Assembly: GCF_024730565.1 (NCBI RefSeq)
Contig: NZ_CP077725.1
Location: forward strand, 992,001-1,056,000
Direction: 5' to 3'
DNA from: Clostridium sp. CM027
GTDB taxonomy: Bacteria; Bacillota; Clostridia; Clostridiales; Clostridiaceae
DNA: 64,000 bases
Below are positions 18,005 to 26,130 of the stretch, one piece after another. Both the position numbers and the translations under genes were made by a program. Each line of letters opens with the position of its first letter. Position 1 is the first letter of the stretch. The notes under the pieces are model-generated. The model had not been told where the DNA came from, searched no databases, and was given only the letters and a program-made list of their open reading frames with translations.

Positions 18005-18407
18005 TTAACTTGGCCTCCTATTCATTTTTATTTATACTATCATTATAAAGTGTACGATTTTATAAGGGAACCCCATTATTTCACTGTAATTGCATATATA
18101 TCTTGATTATTAGCTTTGCTCCTGAATTATCACTATATGGTTATGAAAATCTCTATTTTGCGCAATAATACTACATACATCTCCTCTTGATAAGTTAAAA
18201 CGTCAGATTGTTTGTATATATATTCGCAATTATCTAATTTGCTATGCATAATAATAAAACTAAAGCATAAATATTCATTAAACTTATTTTTGGTTATTTA
18301 TACTTATAAATGTGTTTAATGATTTTTGTTAATAATTTGTTCATAATTCTGTTAAGATTTTACCATCTTTGTATATGGAAGTCAACCGCAAATTTTTTTT
18401 ATAAATT
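18005..18407. other. Intergenic region upstream of arcA
   Basis: About 400 bases without a gene. It holds the arcA ribosome site, a minus-strand TATAAT (18047-18042) that may be the arcA -10 box (the -35 is weak), and paired ARG-box-like sequences (18243-18279). The remainder is AT-rich without structure I recognise. Confidence 0.6.
18243..18279. promoter_or_regulatory. Paired ARG-box-like sequences (candidate ArgR/AhrC operator)
   Basis: TGCATAATAATAAA (18245-18258, plus strand) and TGAATATTTATGCT (18277-18264, minus strand) each fit the pattern TGNATWWWWATNCA with one mismatch. Taken as 18-bp boxes they are 1-2 bases apart. Arginine regulator hexamers typically bind two adjacent boxes. The AT-rich background makes chance matches likely, so this is a candidate only. 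Confidence 0.45.
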
Positions 18408-18442
18408 AAAAGCTTAGGATTGTTTTCACAATCCTAAGCTTT
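18408..18442 (-). terminator. Terminator of the cotJ operon
   Basis: AAAGCTTAGGATTG and CAATCCTAAGCTTT form a perfect 14-bp stem with a short loop, 30 bases after the cotJC stop. On the minus strand it is followed by AATTTAT and then a long T run. Confidence 0.88.
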
Positions 18443-18472
18443 ATTATCATTTATATGTGTACTTATAATTCA

Positions 18473-19054
18473 TTATCTCATTGTAAACAAACGAGGTTCC
18501 TGTAAGTAATCTTGAACAATCCTAAGAGATTCACCAAACCTTTGATAGTGAACAATTTCTCTTTCTCGTAGAAACTTCAATGGATCTAATACATCAGGGT
18601 CATCTGCCATGTTAATTAGATATTCATAAGTGGCCCTTGCTTTTTGCTCTGCTGCTAAGTTTTCTGTTAGATCTACAATTGGATCCCCTTTCGATTGAAG
18701 ATAAGAAGCATTAAAGGGTACTCCTGAAGCACTTACAGGGTATACTCCTCTACCATGATCCACATAATAGCCACTCATGCCTCCTTTTTCAATTTCTTCA
18801 AGACTGGCACCTTTCATTAGCTGTCTAACCATAGCACCTACCATTTCTAAATGGGCCAATTCTTCCGTACCAATATCAGTACATGTTGTTATAGCTTGAG
18901 GCGTAATCATAGAAAAGCGCTGACTCAGATATCTTAATGAGGCACCTAATTCACCATCCGGTCCGCCATATTGAGTAATAATAATTTTCGCCATTGCAGG
19001 ATTTGGATTTTTAATTTTCACTGGATACTGTAAAAACTTATCGTATGTCCACAT
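18473..19054 (-). CDS. cotJC: Spore coat protein CotJC (manganese-catalase-like)
   Basis: 193-residue protein of the CotJC/Mn-catalase family, starting MWTYDKFLQYPVKIKNPNP. The helical ferritin-like core carries E/H ligands in DIGTEELAHLEMVGAMVRQL and REREIVHYQRFGESL, consistent with a dimanganese site. It is a coat component made in the mother cell during sporulation. It starts 3 bases after cotJB. Confidence 0.95.
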   Translation of the reverse strand: MWTYDKFLQYPVKIKNPNPAMAKIIITQYGGPDGELGASLRYLSQRFSMITPQAITTCTDIGTEELAHLEMVGAMVRQLMKGASLEEIEKGGMSGYYVDHGRGVYPVSASGVPFNASYLQSKGDPIVDLTENLAAEQKARATYEYLINMADDPDVLDPLKFLREREIVHYQRFGESLRIVQDYLQEPRLFTMR

Positions 19055-19057
19055 AAA

Positions 19058-19333
19058 TTACATATCCCCCCTTTCAAGTTTGAAATTAGCATCAGTTTCC
19101 CAAGGCCATGGATTATTTATCCACTGCCATGGATAAGGGCTCAGCGAGTTGTCAGACAACATTCCGTAATTCATCTCATAGCTTTCTCTTAATCCTCTTG
19201 ATTCCATCACATAAAAATTATATTTTGCAAGAGCCTCTTGATCCATTGGATGGGTATTAAGAAACAAACCTAGGTCATCTTTCATAAATTCTGAAGCAAC
19301 AATTAGTTTTAAAAGTTCCATTTTAGTCTTCAT
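19058..19333 (-). CDS. cotJB: Spore coat protein CotJB
   Basis: 91-residue CotJB-family protein. The frame is open upstream to 19390, but GGGGAGA stands right before the ATG at 19333, giving MKTKMELLKLIVASEFMKDD. The body contains LFLNTHPMDQEALAKYN and the tryptophan/proline-rich PYPWQWINNPWPWE, both typical. It overlaps cotJA by 11 bases and is required with CotJC for coat assembly in relatives. Confidence 0.94.
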   Translation of the reverse strand: MKTKMELLKLIVASEFMKDDLGLFLNTHPMDQEALAKYNFYVMESRGLRESYEMNYGMLSDNSLSPYPWQWINNPWPWETDANFKLERGDM

Positions 19334-19577
19334 AAGTTCTCCCCTTTTTACTTGATGCAAATGGACTATTTTTTTTGTTTTCCCCCTCAAACGGACTATA
19401 AAGTTCTGGGAAAGCAGTTCCTCTTTTAAGTGCTTCTAAAGGCGCAAAAATCGTGCAAAGTTTTTGGTACGGAACGTAAGCTGCGGCTAATCTAACATTT
19501 TCTATTATAGTTTCTTGTGGAATACAATTACTCATTGTTGGGCAGTTTGTTTTTTTTCTCATTTCATTCTGTTCCAA
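19323..19577 (-). CDS. cotJA: Spore coat associated protein CotJA
   Basis: 84-residue CotJA-family protein with VRLAAAYVPYQKLCTIFAPLEALKRGTAFPEL split over residues 28-59. I use the TTG at 19577 because GGAGG lies 6 bases upstream, whereas the next ATG is too far from it. First gene of cotJABC. In Bacillus this operon is read by the mother-cell sigma factor SigE; I could not fix a convincing SigE promoter here. Confidence 0.92.
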   Translation of the reverse strand: MEQNEMRKKTNCPTMSNCIPQETIIENVRLAAAYVPYQKLCTIFAPLEALKRGTAFPELYSPFEGENKKNSPFASSKKGRTYED

Positions 19578-19660
19578 TTTAATCCTCCATATAATATTGT
19601 TGAGTACATAATATTATATTCACGTATTTAAAAATGTGATAGTTTTCTTTTAATTAATTA

Positions 19661-19689
19661 TTGACTTTTATTGAAATTGTGTATACTAT
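19661..19689 (+). promoter_or_regulatory. Candidate promoter upstream of the pentapeptide gene
   Basis: TTGACT (19661-19666), 17-base spacer, TACTAT (19684-19689). TATAAT just downstream could serve as an alternative -10. Transcription would start immediately before a strong hairpin (19703-19743). Confidence 0.5.
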
Positions 19690-19702
19690 TTATAATGAAT
19701 GT

Positions 19703-19743
19703 AAAAACTTCTAACCACCTTAAAATTGGTTAGAAGTTTTTTT
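19703..19743 (+). terminator. Terminator-like hairpin in the leader of the pentapeptide gene
   Basis: AAAAACTTCTAACCA pairs with TGGTTAGAAGTTTTT with a T run. It sits between two divergent genes, just after a plus-strand promoter. It is therefore either an attenuator for the gene at 19798 or the end of a very short RNA. Confidence 0.8.
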
Positions 19744-19797
19744 AAGGTATACTAATATTAAGGAAGGCAAATAAATGCATTTGCCATGGAGGTAAAA

Positions 19798-20439
19798 ATG
19801 GGTAAGAATCAAAGTGTTAAAGGTAATTTTATTTACAACAACATAGAGAAAATAGGTAAGAATTTTATGTATAAAAATCTTGAGAGAAGCAATTGTTATA
19901 ATAGTGATTTTTCAAACTCTAATTTTAATTTTGTAAATTTTAGAGGTGCGCATTTTAAATCATGTGTGTTTTTTGAGTGTACCTTTAAGTGGGCCGAATT
20001 TATTGGAACAAATCTAAAAGGCAGTGATTTCAAAAATACTATATTTGAAAATACTATATTTGATTCTGTGAATCTAGACGGTGTTGATTTTAAAGATGCG
20101 GAATTTAAAAATACTATATTTTTGTCAACTGATGTTACAAAAGCTAAGAATCTTAGCATTAAAAACTCAGGCATCAAAATTTTTGATGAAATGCCACAAT
20201 TTGAAATTAGTGAGGACCTTAAAATAGCTATTCTAGATGCAATGAAAAATAAATATGTAAAGGCTGCAAGGGTTCTAGATACAAAAGATGGTGGCATTAA
20301 CATGATAAATTTAACAATATTATTAGAGAACTTTGATGAGGATACCTTAATTAAAGGATTAAATATCATTAAATCCGATTTAAATTGTGATTTTCACACA
20401 TTAAGTTATATAATTAAGTTTTTAAAAAACAATATGTAA
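19798..20439 (+). CDS. Pentapeptide-repeat protein
   Basis: 213 residues. GGAGG precedes the ATG at 19798, so I prefer that start to the in-frame ATG at 19786, which lies over the ribosome site. Residues ~25-115 contain pentapeptide-type repeats with F/L every fifth residue (SDFSN SNFNF VNFRG AHFKS), which fold as a right-handed quadrilateral beta-helix. The C-terminal ~90 residues are not repeats and look alpha-helical. No membrane segment. Function unknown: such proteins range from gyrase protectors to scaffolds, and nothing here decides between them. Confidence 0.85.
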   Translation: MGKNQSVKGNFIYNNIEKIGKNFMYKNLERSNCYNSDFSNSNFNFVNFRGAHFKSCVFFECTFKWAEFIGTNLKGSDFKNTIFENTIFDSVNLDGVDFKDAEFKNTIFLSTDVTKAKNLSIKNSGIKIFDEMPQFEISEDLKIAILDAMKNKYVKAARVLDTKDGGINMINLTILLENFDEDTLIKGLNIIKSDLNCDFHTLSYIIKFLKNNM

Positions 20440-20493
20440 TGTAATTTATAAAAAAATTTACAATGACATCAACGGAAGTAAGGAGTACATAAG

Positions 20494-21516
20494 ATGAATG
20501 GGCGATCACACCAAAAAATAGCGATATTATCATATGCTATAGTAGCGACAATACCTTTAATTAATTCAATGCCAATATTCAACAATAAATATATACATGT
20601 TCCAATGGGAATAAGCATTATTGGCCTTGGAACTGCCTCTCTGGCGGGATTACTTGTTGATGCAGATAGTCAAAATAGTAAGATAAACCAAATGAACCCA
20701 CTTTCAGGCACAAGTACTAAAGTAATAAATAATATGGAAAAATCATTAAAGTTATTACTAAAATTATTATTAAGTATTGGACTTGGGGCACTGATTTTGT
20801 GGTATTCAAAAACTATTGTACAAGAGTTAACAATGATAAAATATATAGGTAAATATGCTGAGATATTCACATATTTTATGTCTTTCCTTTTTATAGTTTT
20901 AGGAATCACCAATGATAGGTATTACAAAAGGATTCCTATCATTGGTTTAGTTTATAAGAAATTATCCGCCACAATTAGTAAAGGAACAAATAATTTCAAA
21001 AGGTCGACCATGCTTATAACTTATATTGGTTCGAGTGCAATTTTAGCAATGTATAACGTTACTAATTTAAACGATGCATTTATTTATCTTATTTGTATTT
21101 TATTAATTTGTATAGCAATATTCCCACACAGAACATTTTTGCACTCAATAGAAGGCGTTACTATTTTTACTATTTCAGCTTCATATGTATTTAATAAATT
21201 AGGCTATGAGTATTTAACGGGGTGTTTTTTCGTTGGATATATAAGTCATATTTATTGGGCTGATATATTTACTAAAGAAGGAGTACCAATACTTTCAATA
21301 CCCAGGTTTCTTGCGCAGTTATTGAAAAAATTAGGTATTCATAATAAATTTGTTAATATATTAGAAAAAATAGGTAAGTTTAAACTTAAATTCCCACCAC
21401 ATATTACCACAGGCTCTGATACTGGAAATTTATTTGAAGTAATATATATTGTAGTATTATTTGTAGTAGTCGTGATAGGTTTCAATGTTTATGGTGGAGA
21501 ATTCAGAGTAATATAA
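20494..21516 (+). CDS. Membrane protein of the YdjM/DUF457 metal-dependent hydrolase family
   Basis: 340 residues beginning MNGRSHQKIAILSYA. The early histidine, an acidic pair in LLVDADSQNSK and the late HRTFLHSIEG segment fit the YdjM/DUF457 family of membrane-bound putative hydrolases. Several hydrophobic helices are visible (about residues 15-60, 85-105, 120-140, 175-215 and 320-335). A GGAG ribosome site precedes it. Substrate unknown. Confidence 0.8.
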   Translation: MNGRSHQKIAILSYAIVATIPLINSMPIFNNKYIHVPMGISIIGLGTASLAGLLVDADSQNSKINQMNPLSGTSTKVINNMEKSLKLLLKLLLSIGLGALILWYSKTIVQELTMIKYIGKYAEIFTYFMSFLFIVLGITNDRYYKRIPIIGLVYKKLSATISKGTNNFKRSTMLITYIGSSAILAMYNVTNLNDAFIYLICILLICIAIFPHRTFLHSIEGVTIFTISASYVFNKLGYEYLTGCFFVGYISHIYWADIFTKEGVPILSIPRFLAQLLKKLGIHNKFVNILEKIGKFKLKFPPHITTGSDTGNLFEVIYIVVLFVVVVIGFNVYGGEFRVI

Positions 21517-21603
21517 GTAAAATATATCCCCTTTTTAAGCACTAGCATGGATTTTGGGATACAATTAAATATATACAGATGGAAAAGTGAGAGGAGAGAT
21601 TTT

Positions 21604-22326
21604 ATGAAGTTTATTGCTGATTTACATACCCATACTATAGTTAGTGGCCATGCATATAGTACTTTAATGGAGAATGCGAAATATGCTAGTGAGAAAGGTC
21701 TTGAGATATTAGGAGTTACAGATCACGGTCCTAATATGCCAGGGGCTCCCGACCCTTGGTATTTTGAAAATTTTAAAGTGCTGCCAAGAGAATTATACGG
21801 TGTTAAAATGCTTTACGGATGTGAAGCTAATATAATTGATTATGAAGGTAATCTTGATATACCAGTAAAGCTACAAAATGTTCTTGACATAATGATAGCA
21901 AGCATGCATGAACCTCTAATGGAAGGTGAAAAGAGTGCAGACTTAAATACAGCTACTATTTTAAAAGCTATGGATAATCCTTATGTGAATATTTTAGGAC
22001 ATATGGGAAATCCTAAATTCCCTATACATGCGGAAGAAATCGTAAAAAAAGCAAAAGAAAAAAATATACTAATCGAAATAAATAATAGCTCTTTTGTAAC
22101 TTCAAGAAAAGGCAGTGACAAAAACTGTCTTAAAATTCTAAAACTTTGCAAAGAATTTGGAGTAAGGATTATTGTAAACAGTGATGCTCATTTCTGCTAT
22201 TCTATAGGAAATTTTAGTGTTGTAGAAAAACTACTTAGAGATATAAATATGCCTGAAGAACTTATTATTAATACTAATAAAAAAATGTTATTATCATTTC
22301 TTAAAGAAAAAGGTAAAAATATATAA
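21604..22326 (+). CDS. PHP-domain phosphoesterase (YcdX-like)
   Basis: 240-residue PHP protein. The frame opens at 21547, but GAGGAGAG precedes the ATG at 21604 and the protein then starts MKFIADLHTHTIVSGHAYST with the metal-binding HTH. Further ligands are TDHGPNM, GCEANI, SMHEP, HMGNPK and NSDAHF, giving the expected trinuclear site. YcdX-type enzymes hydrolyse phosphate esters; the substrate is not predictable. A very stable terminator follows. Confidence 0.9.
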   Translation: MKFIADLHTHTIVSGHAYSTLMENAKYASEKGLEILGVTDHGPNMPGAPDPWYFENFKVLPRELYGVKMLYGCEANIIDYEGNLDIPVKLQNVLDIMIASMHEPLMEGEKSADLNTATILKAMDNPYVNILGHMGNPKFPIHAEEIVKKAKEKNILIEINNSSFVTSRKGSDKNCLKILKLCKEFGVRIIVNSDAHFCYSIGNFSVVEKLLRDINMPEELIINTNKKMLLSFLKEKGKNI

Positions 22327-22387
22327 TACAGTAGCTAAAATCATTAAACAGACATAAATAAGACTGTTCAAAAAGTTCTTACCATTT

Positions 22388-22430
22388 ACAGAGATTGGAA
22401 GCTTCTAGAAGCTTCCAATCTCTGTTGTTT
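22388..22430 (+). terminator. Terminator after the PHP gene
   Basis: Perfect palindrome of 38 bases, with arms ACAGAGATTGGAAGCTTCT and its complement, then TGTTTTTAA. Very strong plus-strand terminator. Confidence 0.92.
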
Positions 22431-22479
22431 TTAATCCTCTTTCTTAACTATTAGCATATAATCATTTTTTATAACTCAA

Positions 22480-22598
22480 AGTTTAACGACATTTCAGAAG
22501 GAAAGTCTCCTACTTCTATAAGTGCGGTATTAATCTCCTTCTGAAGTCGTCAATTCATCTTCTTCGATGCTGTGCAGCTCCGCAGGAGTTGATTTAAT
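22480..22598. repeat. Dispersed intergenic repeat, copy B (longer form)
   Basis: The core 22528-22598 matches copies A and C: a TTAATCTCCTTCTGAAGTCGT segment, then a GCGCAG-like part, then GATTTAAT. The first half adds TTTCAGAAGGAAAGT and ACTTCTATAAGT, which are also found near copy C. TTCAGAAGGA (22493) and TCCTTCTGAA (22535) form a long hairpin. It follows the stop of the YtxH-like gene and may act as its 3' end. Confidence 0.65.
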
Positions 22599-22607
22599 AT
22601 ATACATA

Positions 22608-22949
22608 TTATTTTATAACCTCATCCTTGCTTTGTTTCTCATCTTCCAAGTCTTCAAAGGCCCTCTCCATTGCAATTCCTACGTCACCTACAGATTCATC
22701 AAGTGCTTTATCCAATGTTTGCTTAATTTCATCCCTTTTAGTATTTGTATCTTCTTCAATATCCTCTTCAATATCTTTTGCATTACTAATAATAATATTT
22801 TTTATTTCGCCACAACAACTTCGAACGAACAAACCTGCAATAGCTCCTCCAATTGCGACACCTATCACTGCTAAACTTTTAATAGGGCAAACCCTTTGTT
22901 TTCTTTTTTTAAATTTATTTTTATTTGATAGTCTGTCTAAAGAATTCAT
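22608..22949 (-). CDS. YtxH-like small membrane-anchored protein
   Basis: 113 residues. A basic N-terminus (KNKFKKRKQR) is followed by one glycine-rich membrane segment (SLAVIGVAIGGAIAGLFV, residues ~24-41) and a long charged helical tail rich in Glu/Asp/Lys. This layout fits the loosely defined YtxH/DUF883-like group, often linked to general stress. The plus-strand frame over the same bases (22567-22956) has low-complexity serine-rich translation and is not a gene. A GGAGG site precedes the ATG. Confidence 0.75.
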   Translation of the reverse strand: MNSLDRLSNKNKFKKRKQRVCPIKSLAVIGVAIGGAIAGLFVRSCCGEIKNIIISNAKDIEEDIEEDTNTKRDEIKQTLDKALDESVGDVGIAMERAFEDLEDEKQSKDEVIK

Positions 22950-23087
22950 ACAATAATCCTCCTAAATATAATAAATATTTTTGCAACATTTATTATATTA
23001 TTTCCCCATTATTATAAAAAAATTCAATTAATGAATAAGAATAAATATGTAAACATATACACATACTAAAGAAAATGAGGTGCTATA

Positions 23088-23564
23088 ATGAATAAAAAAC
23101 TAAGTCTTATAATGTTTAGTGGAGAATATGACAAAGCTTTAGCTGGATTAATACTGGCAAATTCAGCTAAAGAATTAGGAATGGAAGTGTCTATGTTTTT
23201 CGCCTTTTGGGGTCTGCTTTTATTGAGAAATCCAAATATAAATACAAGTGAAGGTAAGTCTTCGCTGGAGAAACTTATGGGTGCAATGACTCCAAAAGGT
23301 CCAGATGAATTACCCCTTTCCACCATGAATTTTAGTGGTTTCGGAAAAAAAATGCTTGAGGCTATGATGAAGGAAGACGGAACACCTACCCTTTCTAAAT
23401 TTCTAGAAGGTGCTGTAAAAAAAGGTGTTAAGTTTTATGGATGTAAGCTTTCAATGGAAGTTATGGGCCTTAAAAAGGAAGAACTCATTCCAGAACTTGA
23501 GGTAATTGAGGCTAAGGACTATCTAAAGGATGCTCTCGAATCAGATATACAATTATTCATATAA
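23088..23564 (+). CDS. DsrE/DsrF/DrsH-like protein
   Basis: 158 residues starting MNKKLSLIMFSGEYDKALAGLILANSAKELGMEVSMF (read in two parts), with a central FFAFWGLLLLR segment. This is the hallmark of DsrE/F/DrsH-like peroxiredoxin-type folds involved in persulfide handling. A cysteine in KFYGCKLSMEVMG near residue 126 could be the reactive one. It stands alone between terminators. Sulfur relay is inferred from family; no rhodanese or TusA neighbour is present. Confidence 0.82.
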   Translation: MNKKLSLIMFSGEYDKALAGLILANSAKELGMEVSMFFAFWGLLLLRNPNINTSEGKSSLEKLMGAMTPKGPDELPLSTMNFSGFGKKMLEAMMKEDGTPTLSKFLEGAVKKGVKFYGCKLSMEVMGLKKEELIPELEVIEAKDYLKDALESDIQLFI

Positions 23565-23583
23565 GGGTAAGTGCATAAATAAA

Positions 23584-23635
23584 CTGGCACCTATAGGGTA
23601 AGCACATAAAAAAGTGTTTACTCTATAGGTGCCAG
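23584..23635. terminator. Bidirectional terminator between the DsrE-like gene and nhaC-type gene
   Basis: CTGGCACCTATAGGGTAAGCAC pairs (two mismatches) with GTGTTTACTCTATAGGTGCCAG around an A-rich loop. The genes on both sides converge on it. No long T run, but the stem is very stable. Confidence 0.8.
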
Positions 23636-23705
23636 CTTACTTAGGATTTACTTCCTTATTGCTAGAATAAAACTCCACTAAAGCCATTCTCATGACTGCC
23701 CCTGT

Positions 23706-24998
23706 TTATTTAAAACTTTGGGCTTTGGGCCAATCTAAGAATATTGAAAGTAATCCGCAAACTATCATTAAATAAGAATATATTGAAAAAGGAATAATTT
23801 GAATAGGTGATATCTTCCCAATTGTTGCTGCTAATAGCATTTGCCCTGCATAAGGACTTACGCCTTGAAACCCAGCCGAAAATATATCTAAAATACTTGC
23901 TGCTCTTATTGGACTAACCCCATATTTTTCTGACAAATCCTTTGCGAGTGGTCCTGCCGTAATAATAGATATTGTATTATTTGTTGTAGTTATATCTAGC
24001 ACGCTTACTAGTGCAGCTATTCCTATTTCTGCTCCTTTTTTTGTTTTAACTTTAGATGCTAAATTTTCTAGTAGATACTCAATCCCCCCATAATAATGCA
24101 TAAGGCCAACCAATCCGCCTACTATAATAGATATCAGTGCTAAATCTTCCATCCAGCCCATCCCTCTTTGCAATATTGCAAACATCTCAACTATATTAAA
24201 ACTACCCATTGCAAGTCCTATTATTGATCCAGTAGCTATACCTATTCCTAAAACAACCATAACATTTAGGCCGATTGCCGCACTAGCAATAATTGATATA
24301 TATGGAATTATTCTAACTAACGAGTATTCAAGTGCTTGCAACTGAACATTTCCACCAGATAGAAAAGTCAATATTATTACAGTAATAACAAAAGCGGGTA
24401 AAATAATTAAACCGTTTGATTTAAATTTATCTCTCATTTTTACTCCTTGCGTTCTTGTAGCTGCAATTGTTGTATCTGAAATAAAAGATAGATTATCCCC
24501 AAACATTGCACCACCGACTACAGTTCCTAATACCAAAGGTAATCCCATACCCGTTTGCGATGCTATACCAACTCCTATTGGCGCTAAAGCTGTTATAGTT
24601 CCCATTGAAGTGCCCATAGAAAATGATAAAATAGAACAAACTATAAATAAACCTGGTAACATCATATTGGCTGGTAAAACACTTAATCCCATATTTACTA
24701 TGGAAGTAACAGCACCCATTGCATCTGCAATTGAATAAAAAGCGCCTGCCAATATGAATATAACTACCATTAACATAATAGTAGGTTCTCCAGCCGCTTT
24801 CGCAAATATATCAATCTTGTCGGACAAGGATGTTTTCTCTCCTTTTTTATCCAATAATAAAGCAAAAGCAGTAGCGAAAACAAATGCTAGCAATAATGGC
24901 ATACTAGAGAAGTTTCCCGTTAAAATACCAACCCCCATAAACAATATTAAGAAAAATACCAAAGGTAATAATCCTATAAAATTAGTTCTTTTTTCCAT
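23706..24998 (-). CDS. NhaC-family Na+/H+ antiporter
   Basis: 430-residue membrane protein with about 11 hydrophobic helices. Segments GGAMFGDNLSFISDTTIAATRTQG and LDITTTNNTISIITAGPLAKDL (each read in parts) are typical of the NhaC / putative amino acid-sodium antiporter group. It probably exchanges Na+ for protons or an organic acid; related proteins include malate-lactate exchangers, so the substrate is open. Single gene with its own ribosome site (GGAGG). Confidence 0.85.
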   Translation of the reverse strand: MEKRTNFIGLLPLVFFLILFMGVGILTGNFSSMPLLLAFVFATAFALLLDKKGEKTSLSDKIDIFAKAAGEPTIMLMVVIFILAGAFYSIADAMGAVTSIVNMGLSVLPANMMLPGLFIVCSILSFSMGTSMGTITALAPIGVGIASQTGMGLPLVLGTVVGGAMFGDNLSFISDTTIAATRTQGVKMRDKFKSNGLIILPAFVITVIILTFLSGGNVQLQALEYSLVRIIPYISIIASAAIGLNVMVVLGIGIATGSIIGLAMGSFNIVEMFAILQRGMGWMEDLALISIIVGGLVGLMHYYGGIEYLLENLASKVKTKKGAEIGIAALVSVLDITTTNNTISIITAGPLAKDLSEKYGVSPIRAASILDIFSAGFQGVSPYAGQMLLAATIGKISPIQIIPFSIYSYLMIVCGLLSIFLDWPKAQSFK

Positions 24999-24999
24999 T

Positions 25000-25331
25000 T
25001 AATTTTCCTCCTAAGTATAATAATAATTATTCTTTCATGTTAAATCATCGCCTTAGTCTGTTCTAAAGCTTTTGTTTAGATATAACCATTTATTTTGTAT
25101 ATCTTTTTACTATTCTATCATTTAATTTCGTTTATTTCGATGTATTTTGATATATTCCGGTATTTTTTTATGTTTTGTTTAAATAAACACAGCCCTTAAT
25201 AACTTTTACTATATTAAATATTCATATATTGTTATTATATAGGTATCTCTACCATATACTTGTCAAAAACGAACAAAATCATATGGCGTAATATTAAAGT
25301 TTAAGTTTAAAATATTATAGTAAAGGAATCG
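25000..25331. other. Divergent intergenic region between the antiporter and TPR genes
   Basis: About 330 AT-rich bases that must hold promoters for both divergent genes. I could not fix convincing promoter boxes and see no hairpin, repeat or small ORF worth calling. Confidence 0.5.
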
Positions 25332-25340
25332 GTGGAAAAT

Positions 25341-26030
25341 ATGAAATCACAATCATTTAAATTTAGGGTAATAATGTTTGCTATTCTTTCTGCTATAGTG
25401 ATAGGTATAATGGTTAATGCTACAATGAAAAATAACAGTGTGATTGTATCGAGCAATAAAAACGAAGAAATAAAAAAGCAACAATTAAAAGAAAAAGAAA
25501 AAGAAAAAGAAAAAGAAAAACAGCAACAGATAAATCAAAAACAAGAAAACTTAGAAAAGGTATGGAAGAAAGGGTATGATGAATTTTTTGATAAAAAATA
25601 TAAGCAAGCTATTGAAACGGAAAGACAAGTCATAAAAGAAGATCCTACTTTTTATAAAGCATATGCTGTAGAAGGAATTGCCTTAGCTTATAGTGGAAAT
25701 TTTGAAAAAGGTATGCAGCAAATCAATCAATCATTAAAACTTAACCCTAATTACGGATATGCAAGATTTAATAAAGCACTAGCCAATGAATTATACGAAC
25801 ATTATGATGAAGCTATAACATGGTATAAAAAAGATCTAGAAGTCGAAAAGTTTGAATGGAGCTATTATGGTATAGCTAGTATCTATGGAAGAAAAGGTGA
25901 TGTTAATAATACCGTAAAATACTTAAAACTAGCTATTGATATTAATCCAAGTGTAAAAAATAATGCAAAGAATGAGGAAGATTTTGATAATGTACGTAAC
26001 CATATGGAGTTTAAGGAATTAATAGAATAA
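25341..26030 (+). CDS. Membrane-anchored TPR protein with a charged low-complexity linker
   Basis: 229 residues from the ATG at 25341; an in-frame GTG at 25332 is possible but overlaps the GGTGG ribosome site. Residues ~8-26 form a membrane anchor. A Lys/Glu linker follows (KEKEKEKEKEK), encoded by five perfect 6-base units. Three tetratricopeptide repeats follow from about residue 75 (FFDKKYKQAIETERQVIKED, YSGNFEKGMQQINQSLKLNP, YEHYDEAITWYKKDL), then a fourth partial one. It probably binds a protein partner outside the membrane. Partner unknown. Confidence 0.85.
   Translation: MKSQSFKFRVIMFAILSAIVIGIMVNATMKNNSVIVSSNKNEEIKKQQLKEKEKEKEKEKQQQINQKQENLEKVWKKGYDEFFDKKYKQAIETERQVIKEDPTFYKAYAVEGIALAYSGNFEKGMQQINQSLKLNPNYGYARFNKALANELYEHYDEAITWYKKDLEVEKFEWSYYGIASIYGRKGDVNNTVKYLKLAIDINPSVKNNAKNEEDFDNVRNHMEFKELIE
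25491..25520 (+). repeat. Simple sequence repeat (GAAAAA) x5 inside the TPR gene
   Basis: Five perfect 6-base units encoding Glu-Lys pairs of the linker. Because the unit is two codons, length changes keep the frame. Confidence 0.9.
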
Positions 26031-26050
26031 CTTTTCTTTGCCATAATACT

Positions 26051-26103
26051 AATAATAACCACCGATTAAGATGCTGCTTGCATCTTAACCGATGGTTATT
26101 ATT
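26051..26103. terminator. Bidirectional terminator between the TPR and hppA genes
   Basis: AATAATAACCA and TGGTTATTATT form the outer stem, and TTAAGATGC and GCATCTTAA the inner one, giving a long hairpin between convergent genes. Confidence 0.88.
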
Positions 26104-26130
26104 ACTATTTTACAGTTGACTTTGTAATAT

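Noticed and set aside
22567-22956. Plus-strand ORF of 129 codons opposite the YtxH-like gene
   Set aside because: Serine-rich low-complexity translation and no ribosome site. The minus-strand frame has a good start, a membrane anchor and family-like layout.
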